Shown piece after piece: positions 34,504 through 43,914 of a DNA stretch of 64,000 nucleotides (position 1 is its first letter; every line of letters starts with the position of its first letter). Below the pieces are notes generated by a model. It ran no database searches, was not told the origin of the DNA, and worked only from the letters and a program-made list of their open reading frames with translations. Origin of the DNA: Papio anubis. Taxonomy: Eukaryota > Chordata > Mammalia > Primates > Cercopithecidae. The translations under genes were made by a program, and so were the position numbers. Location of the stretch: the NCBI RefSeq assembly GCF_008728515.1, contig NC_044984.1:87963181-88027180 (forward strand), in the 5' to 3' direction.

Positions 34504-35340
34504 ATTCAGTGATTATATTGGATGCCTACTACATACTAAGAACTATATTCAAGGTGCTGAAGTACAGCTGTGAACAACACAAGTACAAATCTATGAAGCA
34601 GAGTAGGGGAGAAAGTAAGTTAGAGAAAAAAGATATAAACTAGGTTAGATGGTGATCACGATTAAGGAAAAAACTAGAGCAAGGAGGAGAGAGAAATGTG
34701 CAGCGGGAGGGTCAATTCTGAGTGAGACAACAGGCAAGGTCTCACTAAGAACGTGGCATTAAATAAAGATTTGAGGAAGTGAGGGAGCAAACCTTGCAGC
34801 TATCTAAAAGACCAGCATGAGAGGTAGAGGAGACAGCTCTCTACCCGACCTGGTACAAAGATCCTGAAGCAGGGGCAAGGCTAATGAGTTCTAGAATTAG
34901 CAAGGAGTCCAGTGTAACTTGAACAGAGTGATCAAAGAACAGAACAGGAGGAAATGAGGTCAGAGAGGTAAACAGGCTGGAGTGCAGTGGAACGGTCTCG
35001 GCTCACTGCAACCTCCGTCTCCCGGGTTCAAGGGATTCTCCTGCCTCAGTCTCCCTAGTAGCTGGGGTTACAGGCCATAGCCACCATGCCCAGCTAATTT
35101 TTGTATTACAGTAGAGACAGGGTTTCCCCATGTTGGCCAGGCTGGTCTCGGAGCTCCTGACCTCAAGTGATCCACCCGCCTCGGCCTCCCAAAGTGCTGG
35201 GATTACAGGCGTGAGCCACTGCTCCCGGCCAGGATTCTTTTAATCAAGTGTGATGCAGCCATCAGGGTTGGAGCATTCTAGGAAGAGGGAACAGCATCTG
35301 CCAAGGCAACAGGAAAGCACATAAAAAGGAGTTGCTGGAA
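34504..35340 (-). mobile_element. L2 LINE relic, antisense, split by an Alu
   Basis: GGATGCCTACTACATACTAAG and GTACAGCTGTGAACAACACA, then ATCCTGAAGCAGGGGCAAGG, give antisense L2 order on the left of the Alu (34975-35230). GAGGGAACAGCATCTGCCAA lies on the right but belongs to the same type of sequence, so the order is not fully clear. Confidence 0.5.
34975..35230 (-). mobile_element. 3'-truncated Alu SINE, antisense
   Basis: It starts directly at CAGGCTGGAGTGCAGTGG with no oligo-T tract, and ends GAGCCACTGCTCCCGGCC. The poly-A side of the Alu is missing, which retrotransposition does not normally produce, so a secondary deletion is likely. Confidence 0.92.
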
Positions 35341-35397
35341 GATTCATTTCAACCCACAACCAAGTAGATGTGGGGTTTATGTTATAAATGTTAGAGA

Positions 35398-35825
35398 TGG
35401 GAAGCGGTGGCTCAGCCTGTAACACATGGCACTTTGAGGCCTGTTGGTTTTGTATTTTTAGTAGAGATGGGGTTTAGCCCTTTGGTCGGTAGTGCCGACT
35501 CCTGGGTTCAACCCGATCCTCCAGCAGCTCTCAAAGTGCCAGGTTTGCAGAGGCGTGAGCCCACCCCTCTCCCTGGCCCTAACATTTTTTACCAACGTAA
35601 ATTTAATATCTATAGTTGTGGGGTGTCTTCTCCCACTATTAACTCGCCTGGCGGAATCTGATCCCTCTTTCTAAATACTCAACCTCGATAATCGCATGAT
35701 AAAAGAATCTGGCCGAAATGGCTCACTATCAACACTGAGCGGCGATGAATCACTGTCGAAGTGTATCGAAGCTGTCTCTAAAATACAAAAATTAACTGCC
35801 GGGCATCGTGGAGATATAGAATGGT
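35398..35825. other. Corrupted mosaic of Alu pieces (possible assembly artefact)
   Basis: 35398-35444 looks like a sense Alu 5' end with many single-base losses. 35445-35560 looks like an antisense Alu with missing bases. 35570-35710 matches nothing and has an unusual CpG-rich random texture. 35712-35816 again looks like a shortened sense Alu ending AAAATACAAAAATTA. The pervasive small deletions and unmatched sequence are unlike mutational decay elsewhere in the window. Confidence 0.6.
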
Positions 35826-36420
35826 TGTGTTGTAGAAAACGGTATGGCGTTCCTCGGGATCTAGAACTAGAAGTACCATATGACCCAGCCATCCCATTGC
35901 TGGGTATATGCCCAAAGGATTATAAATCATGCTGTATAAAGACATGCACATTATGTTTGTTAGCACTATTCACAATAGCAAAGACTTGGGAATCAACCCA
36001 AATGTCCGTAGTGACGAACTGGATTAAAGAAATGTGGCACTTATGCACCATGGAATGCTATGCAGCCATAAAAAAGGATGAGTTTGTGTCCTTTGTAGGG
36101 ACATGGATGCAGCTGGAAACCATCATTCTCAGCAAACTATGGCAAGAATAGAAAACCAAACACATGTTCTCACTCATGGGTGGGAACTTGAACAATGAGA
36201 TCCACTTGGACTCAGGAAGGGGAACATCACACACACCAGGGCCTATCATGGGAGGGGCCGGAGAGGATTGCATTGGGAGTTATACCTGATATAAATGGCG
36301 AGTTGATGGAGTGCTGGCGAGTTGATGGGTTACAGCACACCAACATAGCACAGAGTATACATATATAACAAACCTGCGTTATGCACATGTGCCTAGAACT
36401 TAAAGTATAATAATAAAAAA
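35826..36420 (+). mobile_element. L1PA 3' end, sense, inserted in an Alu
   Basis: The last part of ORF2 (a PYDPAIPLLGICPKDYKSC segment and a WKEMWHLCTMECYAAIK-like segment), its stop, and the 3'UTR ending ACTTAAAGTATAATAATA plus an A run. Before it lies AAATACAAAAATTA...CCGGGCAT and after it AAATACAAAAACTAGCCGGGCAT, so the insertion target was inside an Alu and has been duplicated. Confidence 0.88.
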
Positions 36421-36421
36421 A

Positions 36422-36590
36422 AAATACAAAAACTAGCCGGGCATGGTGGCAGGCGCCTGTAATCCCAGCTTCTCGGGAAGCTGGGGCAGGAGAATTGCTT
36501 GAACCCGGGAGGCGGAGGTCGTGGTGAGCTGAGATCGCGCCCCTGCACTCCAGCCTGGGCGACAGAGAGAGACTTGGTCACGTTCCCTCC
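36422..36590 (+). mobile_element. Alu SINE, 3' part, sense
   Basis: It begins at AAATACAAAAACTAGCCGGGC (mid-Alu) and runs to AGCCTGGGCGACAGAGAGAG. It has no A tail: a CCCTCCCCCGCCCCCGCC stretch follows instead. Confidence 0.9.
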
Positions 36591-36837
36591 CCCGCCCCCG
36601 CCAATTTTAGGAATAAATACCTTTTTATTTAAGCTAAAGTGTGGGTACACCCTTCCTCTAGGATTTTCCATTAAGGAAGAAGAAGCCATATTAGGATAAT
36701 TTAGAGGGCAGTTAACCCTAGTAGACATAGTGGTTCTTAAAGGCTTGGGGCCTCAGAGTGTACACAGGCTTCACATGGAATCTGATTTGTTCCTTTATCC
36801 CGCTCCTTCACCCAGAACCCGAATCTAGCCCTTCATA

Positions 36838-36945
36838 TTATAAAAAGGGCCAGAGGTCCAAAGAGGGTAAGTGCCTTGTGCAAAATGATTCAACTACTTT
36901 GTAGAGGATTTTAACTAGGGTTCATTTAGCTCCGCCCACACTATA
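36838..36945 (-). mobile_element. MIR SINE fragment, antisense
   Basis: AGGTCCAAAGAGGGTAAGTGC and TTTTAACTAGGGTTC are worn reverse-complement MIR blocks. Confidence 0.5.
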
Positions 36946-36950
36946 AAAGG
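36931..36950 (+). promoter_or_regulatory. Candidate TATA box with adjacent GC box, upstream of the CpG island
   Basis: TCCGCCCACAC is followed at once by TATAAAAGG (36942-36950), a consensus TATA box. Initiation would fall near 36970-36980, about 3.3 kb upstream of the SOCS2 ATG. No transcript evidence is available, so this is a sequence match only. Confidence 0.3.
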
Positions 36951-38308
36951 CTCTTTCTAAAAAACGAAACATGATTACGGGCACAAGGCTCCAGCGTTAA
37001 CAAAGCTCTGTGCTAGCTGGGAAATGCCCCCCTCCCCGACTCATCTGCTTATCATCTGCATAGAGTTATGTACTCAAAAGCAGGAAAATTATTGAGAAAA
37101 CCATTGGTCCCCGGCTCCAGACCCCAAGGTTGGGAGCTGGTTCACGTTTCCTCCCAGAGCCGGCAGGGGGGGCACCAGGCAAGGTTTGCAAGACGCGCCT
37201 CCCTCCCACCCCTCCCCCTTCCTCGCCTAACTTCCCATAGCCACGGCCTCAACTAAAAGTGGCCATTGACCTTTCAAGCTTTTGAGCAGTGATGCAATAG
37301 GATAGTATTTCAAAGAAAAATGCTTATCGAAATTTTGGATCCGGTTTTCCCGTGATTGTTAAGGGTTTCTTTTAAAAAGTAGGTCACATTTCAAGTAGGT
37401 CATATTTCTGGGGCGGGTGCGCAGACAAGGAGATGAGTTTCCACTGAGGCGGGGTGGCTTCCAACGGGGTTGGAGGTGAGAATCCCAGGTGAGGTAGAGG
37501 CGCCAGGATCCTTCCGAATTCCCGGCCCGGGGGCGTCAGCCCTGCAGGGAATGGCAGAGGCACTCTCCGGACTGCCGGACTGCGGGAACCGAGGCCAGTC
37601 ACCCAGCCCCTTCCGGGCGCGCAGGTGAGGCCGCCCCCTTAGCAGCCGGCGCAGGTGAGCGGGGCGGGCCGCCGGGTCTGCCGGAGACGTTGGAGCAGAG
37701 GGGAGGAGGAAGGGAGGAGTCGGGTGGTTGCTGGTGACAAGGAGCCGGAGCGCCAGGGGGAGGGGACTAAGGACGGCCGGCACCGCTTAAGGAGGCGCTG
37801 CTCTCCCGCTCGCTGCCTTCCAGGACCTGATCAAGGGGACCGCCTCCGGTCCCCGGCCGTGGGCACCGGGCCGAGCACGGCGTCCCTACGCCATCAATGT
37901 GTCTTAGAGCCGGAGAGGCCCGTTTCCGAGGACCCACAGTCGCTCCTGCACCCCCACCCCCCGCAAATGTGAGGCCAGGAGGGTCGCGTCGAGGGGGCGC
38001 CGCCGGGATGTTTACAGGAACCCACCCCCGTGGCGGGCCCAGGGCCGAGGACCGCCATCCTTCCCTGAACCCAGGCGCTCAGCTGGCCCGGGTAGGGGGC
38101 AGGCTCCGGCAGCTGAAACGGGGTTGGCTGTGGCCGGTGGCGGGGGACATCTCCAGCTTGCGCCCGAGCACCCCAGGGTGTGCGGCCAGAAGCAGGCCGA
38201 CCCCGGCGTGCACACCGTCCGCCTTGCACTCGAGCGCTCTCACCCGGTCTTCTCTGAAGCCTGTGTATTGCGACCGAGCCTCTTTAAAGCGGTAGCGGGG
38301 CCCGCGGT

Positions 38309-38314
38309 CACGTG
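38309..38314. promoter_or_regulatory. E-box CACGTG
   Basis: A perfect palindromic CACGTG 8 bp upstream of the tandem STAT5-type sites. It could bind USF/MYC-class bHLH factors. This is a sequence match only. Confidence 0.5.
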
Positions 38315-38321
38315 AGGCGGA

Positions 38322-38341
38322 TTCCTGGAAAGTTCCTGGAA
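38322..38341. promoter_or_regulatory. Tandem STAT5-type (GAS) sites
   Basis: Two identical TTCCTGGAA sites, 38322-38330 and 38333-38341, start 11 bp apart, about one helical turn. TTCNNNGAA is the STAT5 consensus and paired sites favour STAT5 tetramers. SOCS2 is an established STAT5 target after growth hormone and prolactin signalling. The sites lie about 2 kb upstream of the ATG, in the CpG island, and would close a negative feedback loop. Confidence 0.8.
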
Positions 38342-39179
38342 AGCGGCCTCCGCAGCAGCCGGGCGGGGCGCGAGCGGAGCGCTTACTGGGAGGGAGGCGG
38401 GGAGCAAGGGAGGCGCGTCGGGCTGGAAAGTCGCGCGCACTCGCTGCTCCTGGGACCGACGTTTAACTCTTGCCAAGTCTCGTCGCCGCCGCCGCCGCGG
38501 CTGGCGGGCCTTGGGTTTCCCCTGAAGCATGAGCACTCTCGCCCGCAGCCGCCCTCACCGCGTGGCCCGCGGACAGTGCGCGCCGGGGCCCCGGGCGCAC
38601 AGCCTCAGGATCCCCCGTGCCCGCAGCTCGGGCGCCCGCGGCAGGTACCGGTAGCAGGGAGAAGCCCGAAGGCTCCGCCCCAAGGAGAGTTGCAGGGGAG
38701 GGCGGCGAGGCGCGGCCGCGTGCGCCGGGGAGCGGCGGACGGCCTGGGCTTCCGCCGCTCGGAGCACCGGCGAAGAGAGAGTCCGAGCCGCGGCTCTGCC
38801 CCGCGGTCTGGCGTTGCTGCCTGCTTTCTCCGGTCCCTTCTCGGCGTCGGGAAGTGTCTGGAGTTTCTTTTTTTTATTTAACCTAAACTGCCATTCAAAT
38901 TAATAATCCTCCTAATAACCTGATCTCCCGCTCCTCCCCACCGGCCTGCCTCCTGCCCTCGCTCCTTCCTCCCTCCCTCTCTCCTTCCCCACCTCCAGGG
39001 TCGCAGCCGGAGGGAAACCCGGCAGCAGTCCGAGGGTGGGGTGTCCCAGCTCGGAGGGGGCGTCGCCGCGCGGTGGGGGAGGGGGTGGAGGCAATGATCC
39101 TCGAGGCTTTTGTGTGCCCTCTGCGCACGGAACTCCGGCCGCCGCCTCCGAGCGCTGGGCTGGTCGCATCCCCGGGCAT

Positions 39180-39319
39180 CTCGTTCCCAAATTAAACGTA
39201 AACGGGGGAAACAAGGGCAGACGCCCCTCCTCTCCTGGGCCCCTCCCGTCCCCCCCCACCCCGCCCCATGTCCGCTGAGGAGGCTGCCTGGTGCGGAGGC
39301 GGCGGCAGCCGAGGTCGAG
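39180..39319 (+). other. SOCS2: Probable SOCS2 non-coding first exon, 3' part
   Basis: GGCAGCCGAGGTCGAG ends at a consensus donor (GAG/GTAAGAG, cut after 39319). It is the best-placed donor to pair with the acceptor at 40092/40093. The start of the exon is a guess, because no initiation site can be read from sequence. Confidence 0.5.
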
Positions 39320-40092
39320 GTAAGAGCGCGGCGTTGGAGGTTTGCACTTCCCACAGCGCTCGCGACCGCCCGCTCGGCCCCGGCCTCGGCTCGGAGCCCC
39401 GCGAGGGCTGCGCGCTGGGGCCGATTCCTCGACAGCGCCCGCGGCGGCGAGAGCTACCGCAGCCATCCTGGTCCGGGAGCGACCGCCGCGGCGCCCCCAA
39501 ACCCCTCCAGAGCTGGCACCGGGAAGCGGGGGGAGGGGAGCGAGGAACCTCCCGGGTGGGGATGCGGCAGCTCCCGCACCTCAGCACCCGGGTTTGGTGC
39601 CTTAGGGCCCCGCAGCGCTTTAGGGTGGAGAACCAAGTTTGTGTGGGTGCTTCTTCCTGGGGGCCCTCGGGCTGCGCCAGGTGTGAGACCGGAATGCCAA
39701 TTTGGGGAGTCTCTCCTGTTCTTTCCTTTTTAATTTTTTCTACTTGTCCTTGACAAGGGCCTATTCCCACTGGATCTGCAGGTGACTATTTGCTCTTCCT
39801 AGGTCGCCAGTCTTTGATTTCAGCTAGTGGCCCTGGGCGGGAAGACACCCTGTTCACCCTCATCCTGACCTCCGCCCCCTACCTCTTCAGCCAACTTTGT
39901 GTCTTGGATCTCTGCTCTCTTCATTCTTTCTCTAGAGCTGGGTCAGGGCGCTAACTGGAAGCTTGGGGTTAAATGGTGCAGGAACGTAGAGGCGGAGGAG
40001 TCCCTGGGATTTTCCACGTCCATTTCCCCACCCCCACCCCAGCAGCAGGGGTCCAGTTTGGACTGACCCAACCTCCCGCTTTCTCTTTGTAG
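39320..40092 (+). other. SOCS2: SOCS2 intron 1 (inferred)
   Basis: It begins GTAAGAGCG and ends TTTCTCTTTGTAG at 40092, both consensus. The intron is CpG-rich, especially in its first 400 bp. Confidence 0.55.
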
Positions 40093-40305
40093 GCCATCAG
40101 TGGGTGACCGCGTCTGCGAGGGACTTTGTCATCCGTCCTCCAGGACGTGGGGAGAAAAAGCCCCATCCCTTCCCTCTCTGCCACCATTTCGGACACCCCG
40201 CAGGGACTCGTTTTGGGATTCGCACTGACTTCAAGGAAGGACACGAGCCCTTCTCTGACCCCAGCTCGGGCGGCCACCTGTCTTTGCCGCGGTGACCTTT
40301 CCCCC
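40093..40305 (+). other. SOCS2: SOCS2 exon 2, 5'UTR part
   Basis: It runs from the acceptor (TTTGTAG/GCCATCAG) to the start codon. No ATG occurs in this stretch, and an in-frame TGA at 40105-40107 closes the coding frame upstream, which fixes the ATG at 40306 as the first start. Confidence 0.8.
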
Positions 40306-40444
40306 ATGACCCTGCGGTGCCTCGAGCCCTCCGGGAATGGCGGAGAAGGGACGCAGAGCCAGTGGGGGACCGCGGGGTCGGCGGAGGAGCCATCCCCGGA
40401 GGCGGCACGTCTGGCGAAGGCCCTGCGGGAGCTGGGTCAGACAG
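40306..40444 (+). CDS. SOCS2: SOCS2 coding exon 2 (residues 1-46 plus first base of codon 47)
   Basis: This exon encodes the N-terminal region of suppressor of cytokine signalling 2, a cytoplasmic feedback inhibitor that is the substrate-receptor subunit of a cullin-5 ubiquitin ligase. It opens MTLRCLEPSG and ends with the extended SH2 helix EAARLAKALRELGQT (about residues 32-46), which packs on the SH2 domain. The exon ends at GACAG/GTAGGG with one base of a split glycine codon. The start context is weak (CCCCC before ATG, A after). Compared with human SOCS2 from memory, residue 17 is Gln rather than Arg and residue 32 is Glu rather than Gln; mouse also has Glu at 32, so the latter may be ancestral. 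Confidence 0.95.
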
Positions 40445-42116
40445 GTAGGGAGCCGACCGGCCGCGACGCGTGCGGGAGGGGGCGCCTCCCCAAAGACGCA
40501 GCTAGGAAGAGGGGCCGAGGTGGGAAGCAAAGAATAAGCTGGAAATACGTCCCTTGCTTCCAAGGGACCGCGGAGAGCACGCTCGCAGGGTCCTGGGTCC
40601 TGGGTCCTGGGGAATGCGTAAGGAAAGTGGTTCTCCAGAGACTCAGGCCTGGCAGAGCGCGGGAAGGGCTTCTTGGAAGTAGCTTCTTAGCACGATGGAA
40701 GCTTTACTGTTTTACGCAGCTGCTCAGAGTTGGGCGTTCCGGCTCGAACCCCGGCCGGGGAAAGCGTCGGGCGCCTCCCTTTGCGCGGGGTGCAGTCAGC
40801 AAGTGGGTGCCGCGGGCCCCGCAGGCCCAGCAGCATCTGGCTCCCGGGCGGAGCTGCGGCTGCAGCCCAGGATCCTGGCGGCCAAGTTGAGGGACTGACA
40901 CTGCCGCGAGGGCGGCTGCCCGGGCGTCGAGAGTAGGCTGCGAAGCCCCCGCCGAGCGCGGCTTCCAGGGTCGGCGTGCCCAGGAGACTGACGCTTTCAA
41001 GTACAGTCAGGCAATTTGCGCGGCACGCTATCTCTAGGCATCTGAAAAAAGAAAAAAAAAAAAAAAAGTAAAGTATCTGGCAAATCATTCTGGCTTTCCA
41101 AGTCCGTATCCTAAAAGCTTACAGTTGTGGCACAGTTAAAAATTTTGGTAGCAACAGGGGGAGGGAGAGGGAAAAGTTCTCTCGCTTGCGATTCCGGGCT
41201 TTACGTGTGGGCCATGGGCTTTCCCTCCAGGGGAGGCACCGGCAGATTGCAAGTATCCTGGTAATTGTGGGGTTGGGGGGAGCACAAATGTTCAGACTTC
41301 TTAAATATGGACGGGCTTTGAGCCTCCTTAGAAAGCAGGGTGGGCCGGGGAGATGGTGCAGGCAGATGAAACCGAGAATGCAGGGGAGGCCGATGGTTGT
41401 GATTGGATTTGGATTAGGGCAAAGTTCAAAAGAGTTTAGGGAAGATTGTAAACCTGAAATAGTAATTATCACTGGGGACTTCCCATTTCTTAGTGACTAG
41501 TAAGGTAGTCATAAAGCAGCGAACAGAAGCTATTGTACTAGAGCTGTGCTTTTACAACCAGTACATAGCAGTGCTTTCTACATAGAAAGCTGTTCATTAG
41601 CAGGCTTTGCAGCCTTTTTTTTTTTTTTTTTTTTTTTTGTGGTTAGGGGGACACAAACCATCCAAAAAAGTTGCTTCTGTTTTTACTGTAGTTCAATTAC
41701 AGGAGTAGGGTTTTCCACTTTTTAAAGGGCATGGCTTTTATTTCTAACTTCTGATTTTTTTCTAATTTACTTAAATCTTTATTTTACTTAAATAATGTTC
41801 AAAGTGTCATGCTTCATCAGCCAGTGTGTCATGCTGAAAATGTTCTTTTGGTTCATTAGAAGAAAATCTTAAGAGCTTCAGAAAGTTAATTTTTTAAAAA
41901 AGAAAGAAAACTGGCTCACTGTGTTCGTAAAATGTACCCAAATTTTTATTAAATTCGTACTGAAAGTATTTGTGGTGGCCCCTGGTAAACTTTCACTCAC
42001 ACACCACCTTTTTTTAAGAGCTAAAAAAATTATTGCCAATTACTTGCTCTGTTCTAAAAATTCTTATAATAACTGTTTTACCCTCTTTTCTTTTTCTTTT
42101 TGAACAAAAACCCCAG
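40445..42116 (+). other. SOCS2: SOCS2 intron 2
   Basis: A GT-AG intron: GTAGGGAG at the start, and a pyrimidine-rich stretch (CCTCTTTTCTTTTTC) before CCCCAG at 42116. The first 500 bp is still CpG island. It contains an A tract at 41046-41067 and a T tract of about 26 at 41613-41639. No Alu or L1 lies inside the gene. Confidence 0.93.
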
Positions 42117-42574
42117 GATGGTACTGGGGAAGTATGACTGTTAATGAAGCCAAAGAGAAATTAAAAGAGGCACCAGAAGGAACTTTCTTGATTAGAGATA
42201 GCTCGCATTCAGACTACCTACTAACAATATCTGTTAAAACGTCAGCTGGACCAACTAATCTTCGAATCGAATACCAAGATGGAAAATTCAGATTGGACTC
42301 TATCATATGTGTCAAATCCAAGCTGAAACAATTTGACAGTGTGGTTCATCTGATCGACTACTATGTTCAGATGTGCAAGGATAAGCGGACAGGTCCAGAA
42401 GCCCCCCGGAACGGCACCGTTCACCTTTATCTGACCAACCCGCTCTACACATCAGCACCATCTCTGCAGCATCTCTGTAGGCTCACCATTAACAAATGTA
42501 CCGGTGCCATCTGGGGACTGCCTTTACCAACAAGACTAAAAGATTACTTGGAAGAATATAAATTCCAGGTATAA
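42117..42574 (+). CDS. SOCS2: SOCS2 coding exon 3 (rest of codon 47 to 198, SH2 domain and SOCS box)
   Basis: With the 139-nt upstream segment this gives a 198-residue protein, the usual SOCS2 length. The SH2 domain (about 48-155) has the FLIRDSS motif with the phosphotyrosine-binding Arg at 73. It binds activated receptors such as phosphorylated growth hormone receptor. The SOCS box (about 156-198) has the BC box SLQHLCRLTI, which binds elongin B/C with Leu163 and Cys167 conserved, and the cullin-5 box LPLP at 181-184. The protein ends EEYKFQV followed by TAA. Residue 154 (YLTNPLY) is Asn where human and mouse have Lys by memory. This lies at the SH2/SOCS-box junction, not at a known contact, so function is expected to be retained. 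All other motifs are intact and no frameshift is present. Confidence 0.97.
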
Positions 42575-43590
42575 ATGTTTCTCTTTTTTTAAACATGTCT
42601 CACATAGAGTATCTCCGAATGCAGCTATGTAAAAGAGAACCAAAACTTGAGTGCTCTGGATAACTATACGGAATACTTTCTAAGAACAGCTGAAGCTAAT
42701 CTAATTTAAATGCTTGAAGAGGTAGCTAGGTGTTTAAAGTTCCTCCACATACTTTTACCTGAGTGATGCTTCCCTTCTTAAGGCTGACCAAGACCAGTTG
42801 ATCCTTTTAGATTAAAAATAAAATGTCGCATGTAAAGGCTGAAGGCACGTTTTATCAGAATGGCTTGCCTTCTTAGGTTCCTTTCCATTATGTCAAAGGT
42901 CCAGGCTCCAGTAGGAGAGAAAGAACTCCTCATAGGAATACTGAAGAAGTGGGAGGAACCAAGCTGACACAGGCCTCACTGCAATTTGATATGCCTGCTG
43001 ATCAGAGTCTCTTTTGGGCATTTTATATTTTGCATTCTGATGTACCTAGGAGTTTTGTTAAACAGATTATGTGTGTGAGTTTCCCATTTTATGCAATTAA
43101 CCAAATCAACCAAAAAAAAGTGACCATGAAGTCCTGTATTTGTCTTTTTACTACATGTATGAACTCTCATGTGAATGAGTACTGTAGTAATCCATTTTAA
43201 GGGAGCCTTATTTCAGAAATATTTCAAACTGGTGCAAATGGAAAAGACTTTCTCTTTTCCTTTAAGGCTAAAGACAAGAATGTCATGCTATACAGGTGCA
43301 ACTCAATCCGTGTTAATAAAAACCAATGTAGGTATAGGCATTTTACCCTTTAAAATAGCTGTGTCCCAACCTGTTGCCATTGATTTTTTGGAAATGGCTT
43401 TAGAAATGTCCAAGTTGTCCTTGAATTGTCTAACCATGGACATAAACCGTTGTCTCCCTTCTACTGTGTAGAATACTTTGACTTAATTTTCTTCCAGATA
43501 CAGGGGGATACCTGCCTGTTTTTCAAAGTGTTTATTTACTGCTGTTACTATTTGATTAGAATGTATTAAATAAAAAAAACCTGATTTCTA
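42575..43590 (+). other. SOCS2: SOCS2 3'UTR
   Basis: An AU-rich untranslated region of about 1 kb. It holds an upstream AATAAA at 42817-42822, another at 43315-43320, and the likely main signal at 43569-43574. ATTTA elements, for example TTTATTTACTG near 43530, suggest a short-lived mRNA as expected of a feedback inhibitor. Confidence 0.85.
43569..43574 (+). terminator. SOCS2: SOCS2 polyadenylation signal AATAAA
   Basis: AATAAA inside GTATTAAATAAAAAAAACC. Cleavage is expected near 43588-43592. Confidence 0.8.
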
Positions 43591-43758
43591 CAAGTTGCAC
43601 TTATTGAGTTCTAGAGAACGTACACTGTCATGGTAATAGAGGATCGCCATAAAAACTTATGTCAAGTGAAATAAGCCAAATATTCAACAAGAGGTAGAAC
43701 ATTACTTGCCCTTCTGTAAAGTTATGGGCTGTACCTGCCCCCTTTGCAATTTAGAAAG

Positions 43759-43914
43759 CATGGTTTAGAAACTACAGGAATTGCCAAGTGGCCTGGTCTT
43801 TTACGATTTGAATAGGCATAACACTGATGTCCTCTGTGTTTCCAAAAACATGGTTTAGAAGCTACAAACATTATGACATGGCCAGTCTTTTACAAGTTGA
43901 GTAGGCATAATACT
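43759..43914. repeat. Diverged direct duplication (about 67 bp x 2) downstream of SOCS2
   Basis: 43759-43825 and 43849-43914 both run CATGGTTTAGAA...CTACA, then CTTTTAC, and finish AGGCATAA-ACT, separated by 23 bp. Similarity is roughly three quarters. Confidence 0.85.

Larger units (their letters stand above)
37480..40940. promoter_or_regulatory. SOCS2: SOCS2 CpG island and promoter region
   Basis: CpG dinucleotides are dense and GC content is high from roughly 37.5 to 40.9 kb, in contrast with the AT-rich flanks. It spans the probable SOCS2 first exon(s), intron 1 and the first coding exon. Several consensus splice donors fall inside (CGCGCAG/GTGAGG at 37622, CCGGCGCAG/GTGAGC near 37653, GGTCGAG/GTAAGA at 39319), so alternative non-coding first exons are likely. 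Dense GC-box (GGGGCGGG-type) sequence is present, for example at 37409-37417 and 37660-37670. Confidence 0.85.

Noticed and set aside
10000..38300. Exons of the antisense lncRNA known beside human SOCS2
   Set aside because: Its presence is expected by synteny, but I could not place exons or splice sites with any support from sequence alone.
38878..39770. Long open frames (up to 207 codons) on both strands of the CpG island
   Set aside because: GC-rich DNA has few stops. The frames are mutually overlapping and lack recognisable domains.
40126..40890. 254-codon frame covering the SOCS2 start
   Set aside because: It runs through the consensus splice donor at 40444 into intron 2; the spliced 198-residue product matches the known family.
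42134..42574. Independent 146-codon gene starting at the internal ATG
   Set aside because: This is the second coding exon of SOCS2; the acceptor at 42116 and the WYWGS residues just upstream belong to the same protein.
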